64,000 nucleotides of DNA from Apostichopus californicus (Eukaryota > Echinodermata > Holothuroidea > Aspidochirotida > Stichopodidae). The notes under the pieces are model-generated. The model was not told the origin of the DNA. It was given only the letters and a program-made list of their open reading frames with translations, and did no database searches. Of the stretch, positions 26,801 to 38,800 are shown piece by piece (the first letter of the stretch is position 1; every line of letters starts with the position of its first letter). The position numbers and the translations under genes are program-made. The stretch spans positions 5,139-69,138 of the forward strand of contig JAIPMN010000425.1 in NCBI GenBank assembly GCA_020650975.1. The letters run 5' to 3'.

Positions 26801-29800
26801 ATTTAGAAGACTAAATATGTGCTAGTTCTGTCGCAGTCAAATTCTAAGGGGTGGGGGGGGGGCAAAGGGACTGTTGTAGACTTAAGAAATGGTGGGTTTA
26901 GAAAGATCGGAAGTGAGTGGTAACCCAGAAATCTGTCCAAGAGGTGCTGTGCTAAGGTGATGCCAATTTGTAGGCCAGGTAATTTGGAAAGTGCACTTTA
27001 GAAGTTGGGATGTACTCCTACTAGGCTGTACTGGTTAAAACGGTTAACCGACCAAAGTCTGCCATACATTGTAAAAGTTTGTGTAAAAGTAAGTGGGCCT
27101 GACGTATCGGACCTAACAGGATCTTCTTCAGAGGCTGAATGACAAGTAACAGAAGTAACTACACTAGGGACAAAAACAGGAACAGAAATTGTCCCTTGCT
27201 GTAGTTTTCTGTTACTTGTCATTCCAGCCTCTGAAGAAGATCCTGATAGGATTGAAACGTCAGGCCCACTAACTTTTACACATTCTCTTACACAGGCTCT
27301 TTAGTGGATAAGCAGTTTGATAACAGTTTTTTGTTTTATTTTGATCATCGAAAAGTGTAACCGTTTCTTGTAATGCCAATTACTCTTGAGATCAAATTGT
27401 TCTCGAAATAGTTACTTGCCGAAAATCACGTAACAATGGCACCAATTATCACGCATCCATACACACTTTTTAAGATCGAGGGTACGATTGAAGGGATTAC
27501 CAAGCAGTAAGTGACCCATGGCGCGCCTATTGTTACCCCGTTTTATGACATTGCAAGCGTGCATTGTAATCCTTTCAAATTTTATAGTTTTATTTTCACT
27601 ATAATCTGGAAATCTTTGTAATTATCTAGATTGAAACAAGATTTTAAACGTCTACAAAGCCTGATAAGTTATTGACTACCAAGTCTGAAACACTCTTCGA
27701 AAACAGTAAGGTTCCTATAAATGACGTTGGGAAAGATGAAAGGTTGTAGAAGGGATATAAGCAGGCACGAAATTTGATGACTTCCATTGCAAGTCTATTC
27801 TCTCAAGCTCAACCCCATACTACATTCAAGAACATTTCAACATGCCTTCATGCCAACATACCTTCCAAAGTTTGGAACTCTTTTCAAGAGGTTCGGCAGT
27901 CGCCGGTAAAGTGCAATTTCTGTGGCACCTTGTTACAGTACAGAGCCATCTGAAACTCTGTCAAGGGGTCGCAGTAGAAAGCACCGACAGCAATTCTGGA
28001 CGCTTTTGTCAGCCGAACGGTCTGCAACCAGAATAAAAGCCGAGAGGCTAGACGACCTAATCGTCAAGATGGTAGCCAAGGATGTGCTTCCAGTCAGCTT
28101 CGTTGAAGGAGATGGATCGAGTCGAGCTATGTGGTACCGTCAAGACAAACCGCGGCAGCGTTACTGACAACGAAGTACGAGGAAAGGAAGGCGATCCTGC
28201 AAAGGAATTAGGAGAAGATGGCCTTTTGTGTCCGTCACGACCGACTGTTGGTCTTCTAGATCGTCAGAGGGCTGCAAGACTGTTACAGCACATGGTGATA
28301 GTTGGATAAATCCAAAAGCAAACCCCGCCCTCTCCTCCCCACCCAGAGAAAGCACTACCGCATAAAAGTGGTGGTGCTCTTATGAAATTCTAATCAGAGT
28401 CGTACATATCTCTGATTTTGGCTCTTATCTTTGAGGCAAAATTGAAACTGTTAGTACAACAAAAATGGTCATCCGGTTAGTGAATTAACTGCGATAACAC
28501 AGCCCTAGCGCCTGCGCCCGGCAGTTCTGAACGCCGCCCAGCACAAACAGAATTTTACATATTTCCACCTGGCGCTGTTCTTCATGATTAATTTTAACAT
28601 TACCAAATTACGGGTGAATACTTGGAACAGTTATTTACATTTGCCATCTAAACATACCTCACTTGCAAAATAATTCTAAAGAGGGTGGGAGACACCCCCA
28701 CCCCTTAAGACCCCTCCCTAGGACGTGGATCACACAACCACACACATCTGCCCGGCACTCAACTATTGCTGAGCAAATCCCTGGAGGAGAATAGGTAATT
28801 ATCACCATACTTTTAAGTATCCAGATTACTGAGTTTGGAAAGAGTAGGGTAGAAGGTGGATTAAACCAACAAAATCCAGTACAAGTGTTAAATGTTACTG
28901 AATGGAAATCCAAGTAAATATTATTTTTGCTTCAAAACATTTGAAACAACTATCTGTCTATATTACTTTAGCTAGCTCAAAAAGACAACATATATGATGT
29001 TCCAATTTTTTTGTAGTTCCCTCCTCATAAATGAACACCCTATAGTCATACAGATACAGTATCACACAGACTGTGAGTCACACCCTGCCTTGTGCACATG
29101 TAGAGCAGTGCCTCTCTTGTTGTGCACATATATTTCAATGGCATCTTGATAATACACCGGTAGTTTGCATAGCAGACTACCGTACAGTCTGTGTGTAATG
29201 GACCTTTACTGTATACACTGTCTGTTGAGTAATAATACAGTACTACTACAACTGTTTAATGAAGAGTGAACCACACACACAAGTACACAGCTCAGACACA
29301 TGCAAGCCGCATTAATTTGTAGTTTTTATCTGCAGCTACAGAAACATGGTGTAATTGCAGTGGAAAATGTTCAGTGCGGCCATACTTTTAATAACATGCA
29401 GCAGCTCTGGGGGATTTATATATGAGGCATTGATAAGAGGCTAGATCATTACTAGTTAGTGAAGGGTTGGCATTTGAAATGCTGGAGAAAGGTTTTCTGC
29501 ACTACTGTACCTTTGGAAAAGAAAAACCAACAATAGCGATTGCCAAATTAAGATATATTCCAGATTGTTGTCCATGTGGAAGAATACAGTGTTTTTTCTG
29601 AAAGGAGTTTATTATATGCGCAGAGAGAAAAATGTCTTAAAATTGTTCTAGGTTTACAGTTTGAAATCTTTGGTGACTCTTTATTAGCAAATATCTTGTT
29701 TAATGGAAGTTTGTAAAAAAATCCTACGTGAAAAGCCTGCAACAAGCTACAGAAATCTTCCTTGAACTTTGGAGCCTTAGCTTTGAGTTGAAAGCCACAC

Positions 29801-32800
29801 CTGTCAAAATCTTTGAAATGGTCACCATAGTAACCTTACTAAAAATTTACAGTATATACATATACAGTGGTATTACAGGTCAGGGTAACTCTGGTGCCCT
29901 CTTGCTGGCTATGGGTTCAAGCAAGCCCATAGTATAGCTTATATTGACCCAGTACAAACAAACCTTTTTGTACAGTATGGAGGGTAGAGCAATCCAGGCT
30001 AAGGTGCTGTTGGCCATCATTGCACCCAGAGGATTCATTTTGTCCGAATTACAATTTTTAAAAAATTTTTTTTTCCTGGAACACCATGGGGTGGGTAACT
30101 TATATGCACTTATCTTACAGGGACTGTAGTTTGTGTTTCACGTACTGTAAGTACATGTCACTAATTTTAAAATGTTGATTGATCACTCTGGCTCCCTTCT
30201 ACACATCCTAGATGCTCTCGGGTTAGACTGGTAATGGATTTGTTTTTGCAGAGCATCACCGAGCCGGTGCTCGGCATATTATACTGTACTTCATTTATAA
30301 GGAAGTTTTGCAGTTTTGTGGCCTCTTGGCTTGAAGTAATGCAAGTTGGCATGAATTATGAAAATTGCAATCAGTACCGTACAGCTACACCAGGATGTAA
30401 ACACATGGCCTGTCGTTGAGAACTGAACCGTGGGGTAGCAGTGCCTTCTGATGTCAGTTTTCTTATCATCCGTGGCAGTCGGTCGCTATGGAAATAATTT
30501 TCTCTTGGCTTGTTGTACCATGGAAGTGCTAATTCATATATACAGTATTAGTAATATAGTTATGTGCTGGTAGAAGATCCCATGTAATCTCCCTGTCAGT
30601 TGTGTACATGTGTACATTAAAAAAGAGCCAAGTACTGTATTGTAGGCGGGATTTTACACCTGTACACGTACAGTGCACACACACACACGCATGCATGCAT
30701 GCACACAGTATGGTGTATGCTGGAATTATACTGTTTATACATTGAAAATTATACCCGTCCCAAGTTTTAAATACACATTTATGAAGAGCTTATCATATCA
30801 CAAAATTCTATAAACTTTGAGCAGTTTCCTACCCAAATACAAATTAGCATTGCAGATATTTCTACAAAGAATCAGTATTTTTGTCAGGTTGTTTGTGTGA
30901 TTTATGAGGCAAAATGAAATGGCACTTTCAAAATGAGATTGTTAAATTCCCCCCTCGCCCCGAGATCCTGCTTCATTGTACATGTATGTGTGTATAACAG
31001 TGCCAGACAGGAAGAAGAGATAAACTCATTTGTGTGACATTAAAAACAGCCTACACTCATCAGGCAGGCGTCTGGTTATATATATATCATGTCATTCAAA
31101 TACATATCTCTTGACTTCCCATCTCTGAACTTGTACATAGTTTGTCTGGCTTTATATCATACCCACCCACTAAATACCCTTTCTGTTTGCACTTTCATTT
31201 CCTATTGCCAGTCGAAGGTTGTTGTTTAGTGGTTACCATGGTGATTGGATGGGGCTGCTTTTGTAATGCTCTGTGGGTGACCTCAGTTCCCAGGTTGGAA
31301 TAATAAGGTCAATGTTGCTATTTCAGTATGTAGTATGAAGCAACTGTACAGAGCGGTGTGTAAACCCCTCACTATGCAGTACAGTACTACTGTACATGTT
31401 ATTTATGATATATCCCATACTGGCATTCACTGCATGTTGACACTATGACAGGTAGCAACATGCAGTAGTGATGGTTGTGGGATACATTTATGTTTTCATA
31501 ACTATCAGTATGGCTTCAATATGACCTGGCAGTCAAATAATACAGACTTGTTTATCTTGGAATTGGATTGTTACTGTGGCTATGACAATATCATCATTTT
31601 GTAACTGGCTTCCTTGAGAGAAACTTCACAGTGACTTATGACTTACCTGTCCCCACTTTTAATGTATCTGTAATACTGTTGTACTTAATCACATACATGG
31701 GACAGTATTACATGTATGGAGAATCTTTCATTGATGAAACCTCAAGTTATATACCTGTATGCTACCTTGAAGTTTTGCATGTTAAATAGTTAACACAGGT
31801 AGGAGCCTGAGGACAAAGGGACTATTGAGAATCTTGAATCTTTCTCAGGTGTGTCCAAGTATTTACTATCTACACTGTTGACAATTCCCCAATCTTGCTC
31901 AGAGCAAACATAAAAAACAAAATATCACGCCCATTGTATAATGGTGAATTTGACACCCAGGACTTATGGATGAGAGCAACTTTCCGTTAAATATGTACTT
32001 GTACCATAGTATTACTGCAGGTATTCCTGTAACATTGCATGATTGTTTTTGTGCTTCAAGTTCTGTTCAATTATAAAAAAAAAAAAATTGGGGGGGGGGG
32101 ATACTTGGAAAAATGTAAAATGAAGCCTTGGATTATATATCAGTACTGCTCTGTAAAAGTTGAACAGATCTAGTAGTGGACACATCTATTGTTTTCACAG
32201 GTGTGTCCATTAGACTGTCATTTGTGGGGATTGTTTTTCTGACAGCTTTCATAATTATAACCAATCAATTTTAATTTCTTACACTTTTTATCTTTCCAGG
32301 CAAAGGAAAGTACTTGAGAGCAGGAGTGCGGCAGATGATGAGAGGGTAAGGAAGGCCGTTCTGTCTTTTTTTGGGTGATTTCACCTCAAGTAAGACGAAG
32401 GTGTGAGGGTGGGAAGGGGGGGATGGGGGAAGTGGGGATGTTAAGTAGGGAAGGAGCAAAAGAGGATGTTGACATCTACAGTAATGACTTGGACCAGTAA
32501 GACGTTGCAAAATTGTTTCTTTGGATCGACATGTCTGTTAAAATGCTGGTCAGCAGTCCATTGACATCTACGTTGGATTATTATGAAACTTACGAACTTG
32601 ACTGCAATAACTTAGCACGACAACTGTCAAAATAACCAGTTTACACAAGTTACTGTTCGAGATCTTAGAAAAGTGATATCACTCCGGTGCTTCTTTTGAA
32701 GAACATTAGACGTTTGAAACTTGACAAAGTAATCATCAAGGGGCTAGTGGCTTCCTGTCTAAATTAGTTACATTTTGAAGAATACACGAACCATACCCAA

Positions 32801-35800
32801 GAGCAAACCCGGCCACCCTTGACGGCTTAAGAGATCATTCCTCTCGGTCTAGGAAGTAGAAGCACCGACTCGACCTTTTGCTGGGCGGCAAAAAATTAAC
32901 AGCCGCCCACAGAATGGAATAGTCAGTTGAACCAGGATGGATGCAATAGGCTTCCTTGTTTGTCAGACTTTCTTTTTAAAGGCTCCAGCACAACCTAGTT
33001 GTTCCAATTTCATTGCTTATGCTTGGGTAGGCAGAAGGAATGCATTTCTTCTGTTGTGGTCACATCTCACCCTTAGAAGATGTTTTCTTCACATAGAATG
33101 CTCATTTATTTTATATGTCTGCAGTTGATTGTAGTTTTGCTTTCAAGAGCTGGTAAACAAATCTGACCATTGGAGAAAGTATCGAGTGGGTCCGTTCGTC
33201 CACTCATAAGATGTTAGTAGTAGAGAGGGTTAGTACCGACCAGATTTAGAATGTGTCATGTAGCTAGGGGATAATGTCCTACAGAGTACAGACCAAAATA
33301 AAGTTTTATCTTACTTAGTAACATTTCATGAGTTGTGAAAAATACTCAGGTGAGAAGAAAAAAATAGCAAAGAAAAATAAAAGGTGTGACTTTAAGGTCA
33401 GCAGACAGACAGACAGACAGACAACATTATAAATACATATATACTGACAGGTTGGACTGATGTGACAGTTTGCACCAGTGGTTATAGTGATGTCTCTTGA
33501 TAGGGAAGCTTTTCTTTTAGCCTAGCCTACTTTGAGACTGTATCTAAAGTCTCAGACTATATTCATATGTGGGTGTGGCTAGTTTCTTAATTTACTGTGT
33601 ACTGTATGGTCATAAAATTAAACAGACTTTAGCATTGGGCAGGCTTGATTGTGGATGGTTGGCCATCCATTTTGAAAAAGGTAATCCCAGCTTTTCTAAT
33701 ACCAAAAGTATTGAATAAAAGAGGAAGGGAAGGAGGGGGGGTGGTATCGAGATACAACACAGTAGGTAGGACACTATGAAATAAGGCAATTACTTTTCTG
33801 TCCAACTTGATTTCAAAATATTCTTGATATAAATAGTACTTCCTTGAAATTAAATATGTGAAGTCACACACACTCACTCAGTTGTGTGTTGAAAGTGATA
33901 TTAGTTTATATCAGTTTAAATTTAATATGATTAGTATCGCTGAACTGCTGATATTCAAGGATTTGCCCCTCCTCTTTGTGAGATTCAAGTTTCAGACTTA
34001 TCGAGTGATTTGGTTTACTAGAGGTCACAGGCAAGCAGTAGTGTAGTAGTAAAATACATGTACGTGGACTTATAACGTACGATGATAGATCGTGTAGTAC
34101 GGTAACTTCCTTGTTCAGTTAAATGGCTTGGTTAAACAGGTGTGTGCTTCGAGGAAGGAATTTGAGCTCCACTCCAAAGCTTGAGTGGATGATTATCAGA
34201 TGTACGACTATTTTGCTTCAGATTTATACGTGATTAGTTCCCTTTTCCTTCTTTCTTGGGACGACAGTAGTACATTAATTTTGGTGTCAAAAAATTATTA
34301 TTGAAAATGTCAACATCTTTAAAAATTATAACATGACAACGTTGTTCCCAAAATGTTTTATTATTTCATCACTTTGATATGAGCTACTTTACTTTGGGGA
34401 TGAGACTTGGATTTTTCAAACAAAAGTTGATATCATATTCCACTTTGCTCATTTATTTGAATATTTTCAAATGAAGCCATAAATTAATACTGTGTGCTGT
34501 GTCAGTCATAATGCAGTTTAAATGCAAATACAGTTTTTGGAGGGACGTAGGGGGGGGAGGGGGTGTTTGTAGATGGGAGTGGCTCTAGAGGAATGCAACT
34601 AAGACCCACCCAAAGCCAAAGAAATTTTGAAGTGCTATTGTATCTACTACGTATGATGTCTTGTGTAACTTGCAACATTTTTCATGGCATGTAAAATCAC
34701 AGATGTCAGAGCTGGAAACCCAGGTGATGTCGTCCAAGACCAGTTTGGAGGACAGTGACCGGAAATACGATGAGGTATCAAATTCGTCGGTCACTGAAAA
34801 TGATTCAATGTTCCAGACTGTCGCCTTGCTCGTCCTGCATTTTAGTTTTTCGTTCCATTCTTTTATGTTTTTCGTTCCATTCTTTTACGTTTATTTTTTC
34901 TCCCCCTCCCGTTTTTTTTCATTTCTCCACATCCGTTGTCCACCAACTAATCAAAACCTTACCCGTGTCATATGCGTCGCCAGATTAACGATTTGGAAAC
35001 AAAGGTTTCGGCCACTAAGGAGGCTTCGGAGGATAGCGACAGGAAGTTTGACGAGGTACCATTCTGCGCCCAAAAGGGATGGGGGAGGAAGAGGGGAGGG
35101 GAGAGGGAGGGGGAGAGGGGGAGGGAGGGAGTCTGTGCGCAAACTATTGAGTTGTTTGGTTGTGATGCAAGTCTTCGCCTCTGCTCAAACTCTTACGAGG
35201 AGTAATTTACCTCCTTAAAAGTATGCTCAACAGAAGAAATTACCCCCAAAAATACACAAAAAAAACCAAACCAAAGCAAAACAAATCTCTTGCTTATAGT
35301 ACTTTTCATGGTTCTCCACGGTTCACGAAATGCACTGGTCATGCAGTGCATCTTCCATTTGAACATTAGTACAGTAAAGTGTGCATCATGGCCAGTGCAG
35401 TGACCAGTCTACCCAATAAAATGTTGCCATAACTCTTGTTCGAACATCTGAACTGTCAAGCTGAGCGTCAGAGAAGTTAAAACAAGCCATTAAGAGCAAA
35501 AAAAAAACCGAAAGCACTTCGTTTTTAGAAGAGTGGCATTTTGTGAGCATTTCTTTTGTTCAATAAATGAAGTGAGTTTGAGCAGAGGCAAGTCAGGAGT
35601 GATTCAGCACCTCGGGTCCGCCGCCATAGAGTCATCGTTCCCATCCTCCAGCCTTCGTATCAGCCGTACGTAGGCATCACACCCTAGATGTGATCCACGT
35701 CGATCCTTGACACTGCTAACAATGTTTTTGATTGCTGTGTTTTTTGCATGTCCGTCTCGCCTTGCATGACCCTTTTGGAAAAAAATATTGTTTAGTGAGA

Positions 35801-38800
35801 TAAAAAGAATAAAAGAGATTTAAAAATAATCTTCAGGTACTATATCAGGCCTAGAATTTCAATTTCGATTGTAGCCACATGCTTGAAAATGCTAGTGCGC
35901 AAAAAATGTGTTGGCTAAGAATCAAATTCCAAGTTAATTTCCGTTGAAATTATACAGACACAATAATTTTTGCACTGGCAGCAAAATTGTCGGTGCCTTT
36001 TACGTTCTACTGACAAATAGTGAAATCGACTGGCATAGTTTAGCCTGTAAAAAGCCTGAATTTCATGGCTTGTTGTATGATTAATTCATTCACATGAGAG
36101 GTCTTATTTTACACAAAATTTAGAAAAGAGGTGTGGGAGATTAAGTTCTGGTTAGTCATGGAAAATTCCTGCTATTCTTCGGCATATGGACAATTGTGTT
36201 GTGAGCCGGGAGGAGGTAAGGGAGAGGCGCAACATTGGGGGGGGGGGGAGGAGGTAAGTGTTGAGTTAGCAATGACCGGTTGGGTCATGGAAAAAGCGTT
36301 CTAGTCTAAAATTTCATGAGACAAGTAATCGTCTGCGTGTAAAATACAAAAAAGAAGGTAGGAGGAGGTGGTTGGGGAGATGAAGGATACTAGTGAGGGG
36401 GGCGGTGGGGGGGATGGGGGGAAGTGTGAAAGCTAAGTCGAGGCTGAGGCAGTCATGCAAGGTTGGACCCAAATTTCTGAAATTTTCTAAAATATCCCCA
36501 CGGCAGAGATTGCGATTGGGCCCTTCATTCCTTTGTACTGTGGAGACGCTTGGTTTAAATAGCCCACGTTTGCTGGTATGCGATCTTTTCATGTGCATGA
36601 TTCACTTTACGTTTTGATGACTGCATGTGTTTTTGTGTTTAAAATGTAATACGGTTATGATCATGCTCATAGCAGCTGAGAGATTCATGTCCACCAACAC
36701 TTAACAACAATTTAATGATGAATGCAATTCAAATGATTTACAATAAATGCATCTATTGGTTCCAAAAGGAGCTCCATAAAAAAGTAAAGTGGTTTCCTCG
36801 TAAATGGTATCTGATACTGTATGTGTCAGACGCCATGATGGTCGAGCAGGCTAGTATTCTAGCTGCATATTCCCCCCAAAAAAACAGAAAAAAAAACAAG
36901 ATTTTAAAGACAGTTACTGTAGTTGCTTGTCTGTGGATTTATTGTGAATCCATCTTAGCAGAAAGAATTTCACAGAGAATGGTTTGCCTTCTTCCAAAGG
37001 CGCTTCTTCCAAAGGCGCTTCTTCCAAAGGCGAAAATACAAAGGACAAAACTGACCAAGATTAAAAAAACAGGTCATGAGATTCATTCGATGGGCATGTT
37101 AGGTCTGTCAGCTGCCTAGAGCATTTGCAAATATCATGTTTCAGTTCATGTCATCTATCATAGCATTTCAATGATCATGATTAATTCTTGTCTTTTTATA
37201 TGTTTAAAGGGATATTCCGGTGACAGACATTGGCGGGGGTGGGGTGGGGGGGGGGGCTCAGATAGTATATATCATGTACAGTAGTAGAACTTTTGACACC
37301 ATGCTTGTAGCTGCTTGATATATGCACAATTTATAAATAATTTTTAAAGAGAATTAGGAAGTTGCGCATATTAAATTCTAACTTAGGTGTGATATTAATA
37401 TGAGAGGTTTAGGGCGAACGAAATGTTGAGGATAGAATGGATTCAAGAAAATGTAGGAGGGGGCATCTTAAATTTATCAATTGCAATCTCAATTTTCAGA
37501 CTACTAGAAACGTAGACCAAATTGTGAAATGTTTGTATTAATGATTTTGAAGTGATTGCTCTCATGGATTTGACTTGCTAGTCTGAATTTCAAGGTTTCA
37601 TTTAAATTTAGATTTTCTGAAACAATGTTGGCTTCCTCTGTTGAGGCATGATTTACACATTATCATAACAAATATATCAAACCAAGACCTTTTCACTTGT
37701 AAAAAGTTTTCATGATAATGATGATGATGATGATGACAATGATGATGATGGCATTCAGGAAGCTGCTGCCAGATGCATTCATCAAATTTCACCAAATTTT
37801 GAAAGTCCACAATTTCACAGATAAAATGTGCTCATGTGGTTGTGGTATTCACTTAGTGGCACAAAATTTAAAAACTTTAGGGAACATTCTAGCTTCTGTC
37901 ACTGGCATATCCCTCAATGTTATGTCACTGAGAATTTATATCACTCTTCGAATGTTTAATAATATGGATGTTTAAGAATATAACTTTATTGTCATAGACC
38001 ACATCAGGCAATTTTTTTGTTTTTTTGGCAGCCCTAGTGTCTCAAGCACATTTGTGCCCATAAATAATATAGGAATTCAAGTCTATTGATATAAGAAATA
38101 AATGTATCCAAAGTTTCCTTGAAAATACCAAAACAACTTTAAAAAAACAATGTGTAGTGGACCACTTTTCATGCATCCATCTGTATTCTAGCTATTCTTT
38201 GACTGCTTGGATGGTCATCCAAAGTCTTTATCCATATTAAACTGGAATGGGAGATTTATTTACAATCTCTCATAACTTTTCACCAAACATTTTGCTAAAC
38301 TTTTTATTGCCTGAACTAGCTAGATATTAAAACCCCATTTTGTAGAGGTAAGGACTGCCTCCCAGGAGTTTCTCTTAACTTTTGGCAGTTACTGACCATC
38401 TAACAATATGATTTCAATTTTCAATATTTGAGAACCCTGACTTCAATCAAACTAGTTTTTAAAATACGAAAGAGACTTTCAGGTATGATTTTAAAAAGCA
38501 ACACTATAAAAGAAAGTAAAAGTTGCTATAAAAATACTCTTGCAATTTTTAAAAAAGATTTAGGGGAATTTGAGAACACTGAACAAGAAATGAAAATAGG
38601 CATTTGGTTACTGATTACCTTTATCATGAATTGCAAGATGGTATTGCGGATTATTATTACCATAGCAACTGTCCAAAAAAAACTATGAAAGAAAAACCAT
38701 TCTGTTTTCACTCTCCCCTTAGGACTCTTATTTCCTGTTATATTTTAGAGTCAATTATTGTTCAAATATGGGATGACGTTTTTGAAGGGCATTGTTTTCT

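Larger units (their letters stand above)
27081..27281. repeat. Inverted repeat of two hammerhead-bearing arms
   Basis: The left arm (27081-27154) and right arm (27207-27281) are reverse complements with moderate divergence, separated by about 50 bases. Both carry GCCTCTGAAGAAGATCCTG and ACGTCAGGCCCACT in opposite orientation. The layout suggests two head-to-head copies of one retroelement end, or one insertion followed by an inverted duplication. Confidence 0.75.
26675..32299 (+). other. TPM: Intron 3 (exon 3 to exon 4), 5.6 kb
   Basis: It holds an inverted pair of hammerhead-type motifs (27081-27281), a decayed hAT transposase fragment (about 27840-28310), a (CA)n/(TGCA)n tract near 30668-30706 and a poly-A/poly-G run at 32080-32100. 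The block from about 27.3 to 28.6 kb is richer in CpG than its surroundings. I see nothing coding for the host. Confidence 0.7.

Noticed and set aside
34661-35218. Open frame of 185 codons across exons 5a and 5b
   Set aside because: It reads exon 5a in its true frame and then runs through the intron. The middle is a translated pyrimidine tract. Splice sites show that only the 72-nt exons are coding.
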